Positions 1 through 9,208 of a DNA stretch of 64,000 bases are shown in pieces. Below the pieces are notes generated by a model. The model was not told the DNA's origin and did not search any database. It worked only from the letters and a program-made list of their open reading frames with translations. A program made the position numbers and the translations under genes. The number at the start of each line of letters is the position of its first letter. Position 1 is the stretch's first letter. Origin of the DNA: an uncultured Paracoccaceae bacterium (lineage in GTDB: Bacteria > Pseudomonadota > Alphaproteobacteria > Rhodobacterales > Rhodobacteraceae); assembly GCA_947500775.1 (NCBI GenBank), contig CANMTD010000007.1, positions 62,001 to 126,000 of the forward strand, read 5' to 3'.

Positions 1-3000
1 CCCCCAGGTTGGCATAAAGCGTATTGCCAGAGTCTTCGAACGTCTGGTCAAGATCGGCCTGCGCGATCCAGCGGTCGTCCTCGGTTCCCCATTTGCCGCC
101 GATGCTGAGGCTGGTCAGCGCTTCGCCGGTTTCGGTAAGCGGCTGGGAATGTTCCAGCCCGAAGTTCAGCGAAAGCCTTTCGGTCATCTTGAAATCGGCG
201 CGCAGCCCCTGAATGACACGCGATTGCATCTGCGCGGGTCCTTCGTCGGCGGTGAATTCCGAGGTACCGGTCAGCCAGTCGTTCAGGTCATAGTCCAGCC
301 CAAGGCGCAGCCGCCTGAGCCGTTCGTCGTGATCGTTGACGGCCAGTTCCGCTTCGCCATTCAGCGAAACACGCGGGGAAAAGCGATAGTCGACCCCGAT
401 CGTCACGCTGTCCCCGTCATCCCCGACAACGGAATGCCTGCTGTCGAAACGAAACGCGACCTTCGGGTCCGACGGCAGAGTCCAATCCGCGCCCTGCGTC
501 AGGCGCAAGGTGCTGCGGTCGGCATCGTTCAGATCGTGGTCGACTTCCACACCAAGGCGCGTGCGGATGTGATCGGTCCGCTGCGTTTCAAGATCGACGC
601 TGCCAAACAGGGTTTCGGTCCCGGCGACCCGGTCGGACAGGTAATCCGCCTCGGCGCTCAGCCGTTTCCCGTTCTTCAGCTTCAGCCGATACGCCAATGA
701 TACGCGGTCGGACCCGGGGCGGGTTGTCGTGCCGGTGGGGGCGAAATGCTGGCCGGTGTGAACCGCCTCCAGCTCCAGCCGCGACCGGTCCCCTTTCCGC
801 ACCAGCAACAGGCGCCCGGCGGCCCCGGTGTCCCCGTCGCTGTTTTCGGCCTGCGCCAGTTCCAGCTCCAGCGTCGTGCGTTCATCCAGACGGGTTTGCA
901 GATAGGCCGCGTGCACGCGTTCGCGTTCCGCGCTCATGCGCTGGGCATCGGCATGGACCACGCGCGCGCCGATCCGGGTGTCGTCATCGATCTGAACGTT
1001 CACCTCGCCGCCATACAGCCAATACCGCTTACCGCCGTCGGCCGTCGTCTCATAGGTCACGCGAATGCTGATCGGGTTCCCGTCGAAATCGGCCTGCGGC
1101 ACGGGCGCGTTGAAGATCAGCGCGTCGCGGAAATAATCCAGCGTGTAATGGGTCAGGCGGCGCTGTGGCTGTTCGGACAGGATTTTGCCGGTGTCGCGGT
1201 CGCGCACCAGAATTTCGACCTTGTCCGAACCTTCGACATAATCCCCAAGATCAAGGTCATAGGGCCCCGAGACGCCGCGCCCGGGGATTTCGACGATCCG
1301 CTGGGCCTGGGCGATATGGGCCGCGAAGACCGAAACCGAAACCCGGTCGTTCTGCCATCCGGCCTTGGCCCCGGTGGTGACGCGGGAATAGCCGCCCAGT
1401 TGAAAGGCTTCGGATTCCGGTTCGATCGCGATATCGCCGTACAGGACATATCCGCTGCCCTTTTCGACCCGGATGTAAAGGTTCGAAGACGATTGCGCGT
1501 CGGACCCGCGTTCCGAGTTGTCGCCGTAAACCGGATAGTATTCATCGCTGCGGATGTCGCGGAACAGGCGGTCTTCGGTGTCGCGGTCGGAACTGTAGCG
1601 CAATGTCAGCAGGGCGTCGCCCCGGATGCGGCCCTTCAGATAGACCTCGCCACGCGACCCGGTGGCGGTATCCTCGAACGGGCTGACCCTGTCATTTTCG
1701 ATCAGATCGCCGCGCCCGTTCAACGCAACCGCGCCCTCGATGACCCCGACCATGATACGTTCCTCAAGATCGGCGGTGAATTTGATGCGGGCGCTGGCCG
1801 TGCCGAAGGTGCTTTTGACGTCGATCCGCTCTTCCCCGGTGGTCTGGGGCGCGATCAGCCCGAAGCTTGCCTCGCCATTGTCGATGAAGGCCTGCACGCC
1901 GGGTTGATCGGGGCGGATATCGGTCACGTCCCATTCGCTGCGGCCCGCGCGCAGGGTCACGGTGCCGGAGGCCAGAACCGGACTGCCCGCCGCATCCAGA
2001 AAACGCACCACCACCGGGACCACCGTACCGGCCGAGGCCGGGGCGCTTTGCGGTGCGATAACTTCGATCCGGGCGGGTTCGCCGGGGGCGGTCACCGTCA
2101 CGGATTGACGCGTGCGTTCGTTTCCGAACGGGTCCTTGCCGGTCAGCACAAGGCTGTTCTGCCCCGGGCGCAGCTTGATCGCGACATATTCAAGCGCCTG
2201 AACATTGCCCCCGGCCCAGACCGATTTTTCACCGATGCGGCTGGCCGAAAGCTCCGTGCCATTGACGCTGAGCGTCAGGTCAAGATCGGCGGGCCCTTTG
2301 ACCCGCAGGGTCAGCGTGGCGTTCCGCGCGATGCTCCCTTCGGGCAGGTCGATGAAACCGGCCGTGGGGGTCAGGTCGCGGATCAGGCTTTCCAGCGGCG
2401 TTCTGGCCTTGGTTTGCGCGGCGGCCTTCTGCGCCAGATCGGCTGCCGGGGCGGCGCCGGGGGTCATCGTTTCGGCATAGATCTGGGTGGTGGTGGCGAT
2501 ACCGGCTTCGCTGCGGACACTGCGGGTATCGGGACGGCTGGCCTCGATCGGCAGATCCGAGCGCAGCAGGGAACTGGGGTCGCGGCGATCGGCAAAATTT
2601 TCGATGCGCGCGGCGACTTTTGCCATCACCTCAGGGGTGCAGCCCTGCAAAGCAAAAGGCTCATCGCGCAATTCCCCGCGTTTCAGATCCACCAACCGCG
2701 ACCCGCCGCGCATCAAATCGGTGGTGCGTGTGACCATCGGTGTCGTGCCCGCAGGCAGGGTGCGGGTCGTCAGGGCAAGGGCGTGGCTTTTGGGGCGCAG
2801 ACCGATCAACGAATATTTGCCGTCGATGTCGGTGACGACGATCAGGCCTTCCTGGGTCACGATCTTGACGCCGGGCACACCGGGTTCATCCGCTCCGCCG
2901 CGCAACCCGTCGCCGTTGCAATCCATAAAGACCGATCCGATGATCGTGGCTTCGCGGGCAAACACGCCGCCGCTGTTGTCAAGCTTGACGAAGGTGCTGA

Positions 3001-5134
3001 CGGCGGTCGAGGTGCGGACCTGCCCGGTTCCCGCCTGCCGCCCGCTTAGCACGGCGGTGTTATAGTTACGGCCCTCACGCGCGGCGGGCGAATACCGCAG
3101 GACATAGGTTAGGGTCTTTGACTCCAGCGGGCGCAACAGGCCGATATCAAACCGGAAATCGCCATTTTTGTCGCGGTCCGGGTCGGCCACGGGCCGCCCG
3201 TCAATCGCCACTGAGCCCGAGATCAGATTGGCGCCATAGGGTGGCCGGTCAAGGATTTCGGCCAGCACCAGGGCCTGATCCATGTTGTTATGCGCGGTCA
3301 GGGTATAAACGACCGGTTCGCCGGTCATCACACTGGATTTATCGGCCGATTTCTCAAGCGCGACGGGGATGCCGTAAGCGGGGTCCACGGGGATATCTGT
3401 CTGATACAGCAGCCCGCCGTCGTGGCTGAACACCTGTCCGTAGGCAGAGTTGATATCGACGTTGCGCCCGAACCCTTCGAAATATTTGCGTCTGGACGTG
3501 AAGGCAAAGCCGCCGCGGGGATCGACATGAAGACGGTAAGACCCCTGCGGTACAGCCCCCAAGGCAAAGAAACCGCGCTGATCGGTTGTTGCGGTCGCGA
3601 TGGGCGCACCCGCCCGGCGCAGGGTGACCTTTGCATCCGGAACCGGGGCGTTGGTCACACTGTTGAAGACGAAGTTGCCGGGATTGACCGGCAGATCGGC
3701 GATTAGGCTGACCCCGGCGCAATCGGCCATCGCCTGCAGGGTGTCGCCCTCTTCCGAAGCCAGAACACCGTCGCCGGAAACCGGTGCCGCCATTTCGGAC
3801 AATGGCACCGGGGCGGTGACGAAGATGCCGGTATTCGGGCCGGTTTCACGCGCGGTCAGGGTTTCGGTATCGCCGGTGAACAGGCTCCAGACGGTGATGC
3901 CCACAGTGTCGCGGTCCGGGCTGGCGTTGCAGGCGCCTGCGGTGATCGACAGGCCGGTATCGGTGCCCAGTTGCCCATAGAAGGCGGGGCTTTGGTCGGC
4001 GGGGTCCACAAAGCTAAGCCGCGCCGGGCTGGCGGCGCTGTGCCTTAGAACGACCTCGTTCGATAGGGCGCGCTGGGTGTCACCGGCCTGGTTGAAATAG
4101 GCCCAGCCGGTATTGCGCACGGTCACATCGCCAAGCGCGCCGGGCAGAAGCACATCGAAAGAAAGATCCGAGGATTTCCCGACGGGATAGTCACCGGGCC
4201 AGAAAAAACCGACCGTCTCGACGCTGGAAAGATCGGCGGGCGGTTGCGTGACATAGCTTTGGGGGGCAGAGCCGCGCAGATGATAAACCGCCTCAAGCCC
4301 GCCGGTTTCGCGTGTCGCGGCAAAGCGTGTGTTCAGCGGCACCGGGTCCACGACCAGAATACCGGAACGGGGGGAGCCGTCGATCAGCAGCGGATCGCCG
4401 TCAATCGTGTCATAGGCGGCAATCGCCAGTTCGGAATTGTTGCGCAGGCGCAGGGTATAGGTCAGCACCTCGTCCCCACCGACACTGCGAAGCGCCACGG
4501 ATTTGTCGATCTCGAACCCGCCTGCGACGATGTTCACCCGGCCGCTTGCGACGCGCGTGGCGGGGGCGGTCGGATCAAGAACGCCGGGCAGCACAGGGGT
4601 TGCGCGCAGATCGGATATGGCGACCGCGCCGGGGGTGGCGGCACCGGGGTCCACCTCGAAGCGATAGATCACCTGCGCGCGCTGCCCCATGGCCAGCGAA
4701 ATCTGATCGCTCGGCAGGAATTCGGGTTCGCCCGCATCCTCAAGCCCGTTGGCGTTCAGATCGTGGATCAGGCGGGGGCGCCGCAAAAGCCCCTGTTCGC
4801 CTGCTGTATCAAGGTCGATACGCACCTCGATATCGATATTGCCGGTGTTCTCGAGGGCGAAATGATGCTGGTCACGGGCGCCGCGCGACAGCCACAGTTC
4901 GGAATACCCTTCGACCTCAAGCGCGGGGACGGCGGCGACGATGGCTTCGACCCGGTTTGACTGGACGGATTCCATGATCCCGAGGGTTTCGTTGAAAAAC
5001 GTCGTGATCGCCATGTTGGTGATTTTGGTGCCGGATGGGGCGGGGGCCGCGAATGCAGTTGTCGTGACAAAGGTCAGAATAAGAATCTGGGCAAGGCAGG
5101 CGCGAAGGAAGCGGAGTGCGAAGCTGCGAAACAT
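1..5134 (-). CDS. giant surface protein with DUF11/SdrD-like repeats and C-terminal beta-barrel (partial)
   Basis: The frame stays open from an ATG at 5134 to the window edge, giving at least 1,711 residues; the C-terminus is missing. Preceding AGAGGT is a plausible ribosome binding site. Residues 1-30 form a Sec signal peptide ending near AFA-AP. DUF11-like segments lie near residues 200-330 and 590-700, a carboxypeptidase-regulatory-like fold near 505-545, and an SdrD-B-like segment with an acidic DCNGDG calcium-type loop near 735. From about residue 1125 the sequence changes to alternating polar/hydrophobic strands rich in Asp, Arg and Tyr, typical of an outer-membrane beta-barrel. I infer an outer-membrane-anchored adhesin or surface scaffold. 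It is the last gene of a three-gene cluster of DUF11-type proteins. The exact function is unknown. Confidence 0.85.
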   Translation of the reverse strand, partial: MFRSFALRFLRACLAQILILTFVTTTAFAAPAPSGTKITNMAITTFFNETLGIMESVQSNRVEAIVAAVPALEVEGYSELWLSRGARDQHHFALENTGNIDIEVRIDLDTAGEQGLLRRPRLIHDLNANGLEDAGEPEFLPSDQISLAMGQRAQVIYRFEVDPGAATPGAVAISDLRATPVLPGVLDPTAPATRVASGRVNIVAGGFEIDKSVALRSVGGDEVLTYTLRLRNNSELAIAAYDTIDGDPLLIDGSPRSGILVVDPVPLNTRFAATRETGGLEAVYHLRGSAPQSYVTQPPADLSSVETVGFFWPGDYPVGKSSDLSFDVLLPGALGDVTVRNTGWAYFNQAGDTQRALSNEVVLRHSAASPARLSFVDPADQSPAFYGQLGTDTGLSITAGACNASPDRDTVGITVWSLFTGDTETLTARETGPNTGIFVTAPVPLSEMAAPVSGDGVLASEEGDTLQAMADCAGVSLIADLPVNPGNFVFNSVTNAPVPDAKVTLRRAGAPIATATTDQRGFFALGAVPQGSYRLHVDPRGGFAFTSRRKYFEGFGRNVDINSAYGQVFSHDGGLLYQTDIPVDPAYGIPVALEKSADKSSVMTGEPVVYTLTAHNNMDQALVLAEILDRPPYGANLISGSVAIDGRPVADPDRDKNGDFRFDIGLLRPLESKTLTYVLRYSPAAREGRNYNTAVLSGRQAGTGQVRTSTAVSTFVKLDNSGGVFAREATIIGSVFMDCNGDGLRGGADEPGVPGVKIVTQEGLIVVTDIDGKYSLIGLRPKSHALALTTRTLPAGTTPMVTRTTDLMRGGSRLVDLKRGELRDEPFALQGCTPEVMAKVAARIENFADRRDPSSLLRSDLPIEASRPDTRSVRSEAGIATTTQIYAETMTPGAAPAADLAQKAAAQTKARTPLESLIRDLTPTAGFIDLPEGSIARNATLTLRVKGPADLDLTLSVNGTELSASRIGEKSVWAGGNVQALEYVAIKLRPGQNSLVLTGKDPFGNERTRQSVTVTAPGEPARIEVIAPQSAPASAGTVVPVVVRFLDAAGSPVLASGTVTLRAGRSEWDVTDIRPDQPGVQAFIDNGEASFGLIAPQTTGEERIDVKSTFGTASARIKFTADLEERIMVGVIEGAVALNGRGDLIENDRVSPFEDTATGSRGEVYLKGRIRGDALLTLRYSSDRDTEDRLFRDIRSDEYYPVYGDNSERGSDAQSSSNLYIRVEKGSGYVLYGDIAIEPESEAFQLGGYSRVTTGAKAGWQNDRVSVSVFAAHIAQAQRIVEIPGRGVSGPYDLDLGDYVEGSDKVEILVRDRDTGKILSEQPQRRLTHYTLDYFRDALIFNAPVPQADFDGNPISIRVTYETTADGGKRYWLYGGEVNVQIDDDTRIGARVVHADAQRMSAERERVHAAYLQTRLDERTTLELELAQAENSDGDTGAAGRLLLVRKGDRSRLELEAVHTGQHFAPTGTTTRPGSDRVSLAYRLKLKNGKRLSAEADYLSDRVAGTETLFGSVDLETQRTDHIRTRLGVEVDHDLNDADRSTLRLTQGADWTLPSDPKVAFRFDSRHSVVGDDGDSVTIGVDYRFSPRVSLNGEAELAVNDHDERLRRLRLGLDYDLNDWLTGTSEFTADEGPAQMQSRVIQGLRADFKMTERLSLNFGLEHSQPLTETGEALTSLSIGGKWGTEDDRWIAQADLDQTFEDSGNTLYANLG

Positions 5135-5169
5135 CTGAGTGACCTCTGGGTGAAACTGGGAAACGGGGA

Positions 5170-5193
5170 AAATGGGGGAGGGCGCCTCCCCCC
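5170..5193 (-). terminator. hairpin between the two large surface-protein genes
   Basis: An 8-bp GC-only stem (GGGGGAGG at 5174-5181 pairing with CCTCCCCC at 5185-5192) has a three-base loop and on the minus strand is followed by ATTTT. It lies between the stop of the 871-aa gene and the start of the giant gene, so it could reduce read-through into the giant gene. The U-run is short, so it may instead be an mRNA-stabilising structure. Confidence 0.45.
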
Positions 5194-5235
5194 GGAGTAC
5201 AATCCGGAGGGAGGTCTGTTTGCGGGTAGCGGTAC

Positions 5236-7851
5236 TTACGGATCGACCTTCACGGTGAACTCAAGCGAGGCCGAAGACCCGGGATCAAGCGCACCATGGG
5301 TGCTTTCGATCCGTCCGGGGTTGGCGGTGGAAACGGCGCTGGTGGCGGCGGGTTCGACTGCGGCGTCACAGGCCGATCCGCAGGTTTCCAGTGCCGTGTA
5401 GGCGGGGATCAGATCCTTGATCACCACATCGGTCACAGGGGCGGTGCCGGTATTGTCGGCCACCACGCGGTAACGGATGCACTGACCCGGTTCGACGTTC
5501 TGACGCTCTTTGGTGAACGCGCCGGTGGCCCCGGTGCAGCCCGGATCGATCGCCTGAGTCTTGATCAGGGTCACATCGCCAGAGACGATCACGATCTGAT
5601 CGGACACCGCGTTGTTGGCGGTATCGGCGTCGGTCTTGGTCGCGCCGTTCAGGCTGTCGGCCAGGGTCAGCGTGCCGATCTCGGACATGCCGGGGGTTGC
5701 CGCGACCTGAACACGGTAGATCAGGGTCGCCGTGTCGCCCGCCGCCAGGCCGCCGATATCATCGAAGTTGTCGATGACCAGATCTGCGCTGTCCAGCACA
5801 CCATCGCCGTTCTGATCCCAGTAGATCGTGCCGCTGAACTCGGTCAGGCCGCTTTGCAGGATCGCACCTTCGGTGATGTCCACGTTACCGCCGTTGGTGA
5901 CGGTGTGAAGGATATCCACGACGCCGCCGGGGGCTGCTTGCGCCGACTGGCTGGCAACGATCGATACGTCGATGATTTCGTTGACGGTTACCGCGTTGAC
6001 GATGCTGTCACCCTGACCGGATACCGGCGATACCAGCGCGACCTCGACAAGTTCGGTCAGTGGCGGCGCATCTGCGCTGGGTGTGACGACGACCAGAATA
6101 TCGGCGAAATCACCGCTGGGGATGGTGCCCGTGTTGGTGACAACGGTGCCATCCGCCAGCTGGAACTCTACCGTCCAGCCCGCAGGCAGCGGCTGTGCCA
6201 GCGACAGGTTATAGCTGTCCGAGGTCGGGCCAAGGTTTTCGACCTTCATCGGAAAGCTGACCGTTTCGCCGGGATCGGCTGTCTGGGTGACCCATGGCGC
6301 GCCGCCATTGGTCGGGGCCGCACCGTCGCCTTCGCTGCCGGCCACGCGGTTTTCAAGATCAACCGCTGCTGCCAGAACCGCACCGGCAAATTCCGCCGAC
6401 GAGGTGTTGACCGCACCGCCCTGATCGGACGTTGCTGAAACCGAGGCCGTGTAGTTGGTGGCCCCCGCCGCGGTCGGCGCGACATCGGTTGGCAATGTTG
6501 CCAGCAAGGTCACCTTGGTGGCGTCACCGGCCGCCAGCGGACCGACGCTGCCCACGATCGGGGTCGCGCCATCGGCACCGACAAAGCGGAAAGTCGTGCC
6601 CACCGGGAAATCGCCGTTGGTCACGTTCAGCGCATAGCTGTCGGTCTGGTTGCTTTCGTTGCCGATCACGAATTCAAAGGCGATGACACCGCCCTGAGAG
6701 ACATCCGAGGTTTCGCTCACCACATCGTCACCCGCCGCGCCGTCATCGGTCAGCGACCGCACGACGGTGGTGTCGGTCTGGGTGAAGGTGTCGTCGATTA
6801 CATGGGCGAATTGTTCGTCCACGATCACCGATGCCGTGTTCGACGGCGGGAAGACACCATTGTTGTCGGACTGGGTCGCAACGTTTTCAATGCGGCCTGC
6901 GTCGGCGGTCGCGCCGATGGTCACCTCGAAGGTCACGCTGCCGGTGCGGCCTGAGCCGACGTTGGACACCGCGAAATCGATGGTGTTGGTGGCAGGATTG
7001 ACCTGATAGGCGATGGTTTCGCCCGATCCGTTGGTGGCATCCACGCCGGTGCCGTTGGCCTCATCCAGACCACCGGCCACGATGCGGTCCGACCATTGCG
7101 CTGTTCCCGCCGTATAAGGCAGGCGCAGGTCCAGCACATCTTCGACCGCATAGTTGGTCGAGGGGGCAAGACCGGTGTTGGAGTAGGTCAGGGTAATCTC
7201 GACCGTATCGCCCGCGTCCACGATGTTCGGATCACCGGCGCTTTTGTCGACGACCATCGATTTGACCAGTTCCATGATCGCGCCGTTGGCTACGGTTAGC
7301 GTATCGGTGTTGGTATCCGTGATCGTGCCGTCAAGCGCGCTTGTGGTGGTGATCACAAGGGTTTCCGCCTGCCCCGCTGTTGCCGTCGAGGGCGCGGTGG
7401 CGTCGATGACCACACCGAACTGTTCGCCGGGGGCCAGGGTTGGCGTGCCGGTGATCGGGGTGGCCGAATCCGCGACACCGTTCATGTCGGCATCCGGATA
7501 GAAAGTGACCGAGGCGAAATCGAAGTCGCCCGTGCCTTCGACCGCCGCCAGCGCGAAATTGTCGGGCCCGTTACCTTCGTTGGTGATGATATGGGGCAGG
7601 AAAGCCTTGCCGCCGGGGGCGATTTCTTCGGTGTTGTCCGACGTCAGGCTGACGCCTGCGACCTGCTGAACGATGGTTTCCACCTTGTTCGAGGTCACCG
7701 TGATCGTATCACCGGCCCCGTTGGTATAGGTCGCGACCGCCTGGTTGCCGATCACCGAGTTTGCCTCGGGCGCGGCAATGGCCATCGTGCCGATCAGCGA
7801 TACAATCGCCAATGTGCTCGCCGTGGCCATGAAGTTGTGAGAATGTTTCAC
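5236..7851 (-). CDS. exported DUF11 repeat protein
   Basis: This 871-residue protein starts at a GTG (7851) preceded by AGAAGG. Residues 1-26 are a signal peptide cleaved at about AIA-AP. The rest is a string of beta-sandwich repeats of the DUF11/TIGR01451 type; clear examples are near residues 190-330 (VDAGDTVEITLTYSNTG) and near 760-871 (VEPGQCIRYRV, VTDVVIKDLIP). There is no membrane anchor or sorting signal at the C-terminus, so it is probably secreted or held at the surface through a partner. Composition is very acidic and Thr/Ala/Gly-rich with few Cys, as in surface repeat proteins. It lies between a small and a giant protein of the same type. The role is unknown; a structural or adhesive surface function is inferred. 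Confidence 0.9.
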   Translation of the reverse strand: MKHSHNFMATASTLAIVSLIGTMAIAAPEANSVIGNQAVATYTNGAGDTITVTSNKVETIVQQVAGVSLTSDNTEEIAPGGKAFLPHIITNEGNGPDNFALAAVEGTGDFDFASVTFYPDADMNGVADSATPITGTPTLAPGEQFGVVIDATAPSTATAGQAETLVITTTSALDGTITDTNTDTLTVANGAIMELVKSMVVDKSAGDPNIVDAGDTVEITLTYSNTGLAPSTNYAVEDVLDLRLPYTAGTAQWSDRIVAGGLDEANGTGVDATNGSGETIAYQVNPATNTIDFAVSNVGSGRTGSVTFEVTIGATADAGRIENVATQSDNNGVFPPSNTASVIVDEQFAHVIDDTFTQTDTTVVRSLTDDGAAGDDVVSETSDVSQGGVIAFEFVIGNESNQTDSYALNVTNGDFPVGTTFRFVGADGATPIVGSVGPLAAGDATKVTLLATLPTDVAPTAAGATNYTASVSATSDQGGAVNTSSAEFAGAVLAAAVDLENRVAGSEGDGAAPTNGGAPWVTQTADPGETVSFPMKVENLGPTSDSYNLSLAQPLPAGWTVEFQLADGTVVTNTGTIPSGDFADILVVVTPSADAPPLTELVEVALVSPVSGQGDSIVNAVTVNEIIDVSIVASQSAQAAPGGVVDILHTVTNGGNVDITEGAILQSGLTEFSGTIYWDQNGDGVLDSADLVIDNFDDIGGLAAGDTATLIYRVQVAATPGMSEIGTLTLADSLNGATKTDADTANNAVSDQIVIVSGDVTLIKTQAIDPGCTGATGAFTKERQNVEPGQCIRYRVVADNTGTAPVTDVVIKDLIPAYTALETCGSACDAAVEPAATSAVSTANPGRIESTHGALDPGSSASLEFTVKVDP

Positions 7852-7888
7852 CGTTTATTACCTTCTGTTGGGTTGGGGTAGTTCCGCC

Positions 7889-7920
7889 CTGACGAAGCCG
7901 GGCGGGATGGCTTCGTTCAG
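7889..7920 (-). other. inverted repeat at the end of the 170-aa surface gene
   Basis: GACGAAGCC (7891-7899) pairs with GGCTTCGTT (7909-7917) around a nine-base loop; the structure includes the stop codon at 7917-7919. There is no U-run, so it is probably a processing or stabilising hairpin in the mRNA rather than a terminator. Confidence 0.4.
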
Positions 7921-8429
7921 TCGACGACCACCCGGTAGGAGTTGAGCGCCGTCTCGCCGCTCGTCAGAGCCGCGTCGAGGTTCCAGCGGACCGCCGCGAT
8001 GGCGTCTGCCGGCACGGGTTCCCTGCGCTCAGAGCCATCGGCATCGACGATGGTTCGGAACGCGGGCAGGGAAGACCATTCAAGTCCGGGGTTTTCAGGC
8101 TCCATCTCGGCCTGGATTTCGAAATGGGCGGAGAGCGAGCTTGTTTCCGACCCCAGTTTGATCGTGCTGCCCTCGGGGATGGGTGCTGTGATGGCCAGAC
8201 CGGACATGTCCGCCTGGGTCGCGTTGGAATGGGTCAGGTTGTATTGGATGATTTCGCCGGGGCGCACGGTGGCGCGTTCTACAAGCTGTTCTTCTCCGGC
8301 GTCGGTGAATTCAACGATCTGAAAGGCAACCGTGCTTGCCAGACTTTCGGCCTGAACCGGATTGGCCAGAAGAAAAACAGAGCTTGCGGCAAGAAGACTG
8401 GAGAAACGGCATAGGTTTGAGGACAGCAT
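7917..8429 (-). CDS. small exported DUF11-like protein
   Basis: A 170-residue protein. I chose the ATG at 8429 because it is preceded by AAAGGGAAAG and begins a clean signal peptide (SSLLAASSVFLLANPVQA, cleavage before ES); a longer frame upstream reads through non-coding sequence. The mature part has one DUF11-like beta-sandwich: VRPGEIIQYNLTHSN resembles the first strands of the repeats in the two following genes. It ends in a short beta strand (YRVVVD) without an anchor. As first gene of the three-gene surface cluster it may be a subunit or cap of the same structure; that is inference from position and fold similarity. Confidence 0.85.
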   Translation of the reverse strand: MLSSNLCRFSSLLAASSVFLLANPVQAESLASTVAFQIVEFTDAGEEQLVERATVRPGEIIQYNLTHSNATQADMSGLAITAPIPEGSTIKLGSETSSLSAHFEIQAEMEPENPGLEWSSLPAFRTIVDADGSERREPVPADAIAAVRWNLDAALTSGETALNSYRVVVD

Positions 8430-8658
8430 TTTCTTTCCCTTTTTGTTCAATTGGCGCGAGGCCGTGCTTTTGAGCGCTGGGGTGTTCCAAAGGCTGGAAA
8501 CCACCCGTGATGACCAAGGAAATGACAAAAAAGGGGGGGGAGGATTGGTGTGCATAAGAACAATCGGGCGCACTTTCGAGCGTCCTGTAGTCAAAAGTAT
8601 AGGGTGGTTTTCCATCTGGATCGGGGACGCCTGCGCCGCGAAAACCTGTCGGCCAGAC
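8430..8658 (-). promoter_or_regulatory. leader and promoter region of the surface-protein cluster
   Basis: About 230 bases separate the first surface gene from the terminator of the preceding gene. I see no gene, a homopolymer stretch (AAAAAAGGGGGGGG near 8529-8540) and AT-rich patches. The promoter for the leftward surface-protein genes should lie here, but I cannot place convincing -35/-10 boxes. Confidence 0.4.
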
Positions 8659-8687
8659 AAAAAAAGACCCCGAGTAAACTCGGGGTC
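8659..8687 (-). terminator. Rho-independent terminator
   Basis: A perfect 9-bp stem GACCCCGAG/CTCGGGGTC (8666-8674 and 8679-8687) with loop TAAA is followed on the minus strand by seven U (8665-8659). It terminates the 77-aa membrane protein gene and separates it from the surface cluster. Confidence 0.9.
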
Positions 8688-8743
8688 AGGTGGAGGGGGG
8701 GGTAGGTCGTTCCAGGTATTGGGCGTGAGTGGTCGTTGTGCGA

Positions 8744-8977
8744 TCAGCTGTTTCGATCCCAGACCGCCAGAACCGGGCGGTAGGACGTGGCGGCGATCAT
8801 GACTGTGGAGCCAACGAAGCCATATGTGCTCAGTATGATCAGCACTCCCAGATCTGCCTGCCAGGCGCAAAGCGCCGATGCTACCCCAGCGATAATTCCG
8901 GCAAGAACCGAGCCGAGGAACGACGATGTCGTCAGTAGTTCTTCAGCATCTAGGGCAGTGCGGTCGATATCGAACAT
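8744..8977 (-). CDS. small two-helix membrane protein, unknown
   Basis: A 77-residue protein with a strong ribosome binding site (AGGAGA, eight bases before the ATG) and its own perfect terminator 56 bases after the stop, which together argue that it is real. Residues about 20-40 and 46-65 are hydrophobic helices (SVLAGIIAGVASALCAW and GVLIILSTYGFVGSTVMIA); the N-terminus is acidic. I do not recognise a family. It lies between the surface-protein cluster and the decayed end of the arsenic operon, and may be co-transcribed with the 61-codon frame upstream. Confidence 0.7.
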   Translation of the reverse strand: MFDIDRTALDAEELLTTSSFLGSVLAGIIAGVASALCAWQADLGVLIILSTYGFVGSTVMIAATSYRPVLAVWDRNS

Positions 8978-9010
8978 TTGAACATCTCCTGGTTGCTGCG
9001 GATTTATTTT

Positions 9011-9196
9011 TCATCCGTCTTGCCCAGTCAGATTGCCCGAATACGCAACAAAAGCCGCCCGTTCCAACGGATAAACATCGGCAATTTCGTATGTTGTGCG
9101 CCCAAAAGTATAGATTGGGTGCAGTTCTTCGGTGGAGGCGATTCCCGCTGTGCGGCAACTCAGCATTGATTGCACAGCAAATGAGGCGGCGATCAT
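9011..9196 (-). CDS. short hypothetical protein
   Basis: A 61-codon frame with a possible ribosome binding site (AGAAGG) just before the ATG, starting 13 bases after the arsC remnant and ending 33 bases before the next small gene. The product has no clear motif, signal or membrane segment. Local base composition is AT-richer than the neighbours. It could be a real small gene, a remnant like the adjacent arsC, or chance. Confidence 0.35.
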   Translation of the reverse strand: MIAASFAVQSMLSCRTAGIASTEELHPIYTFGRTTYEIADVYPLERAAFVAYSGNLTGQDG

Positions 9197-9208
9197 ATCG
9201 CCTTCTGG

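Noticed and set aside
746-3049. 767-codon open frame on the plus strand
   Set aside because: It lies antisense to the giant surface gene; the product is Gly/Arg/His/Asp-rich without domains, as usual for frames opposite high-GC genes, while the minus strand has a signal peptide and repeat domains.
8594-9120. The short motif CAAAAGTATAG occurring twice (near 8594 and 9107)
   Set aside because: An 11-base match over 500 bases in AT-richer DNA is too short and differs in context, so I do not call it a repeat or shared operator.
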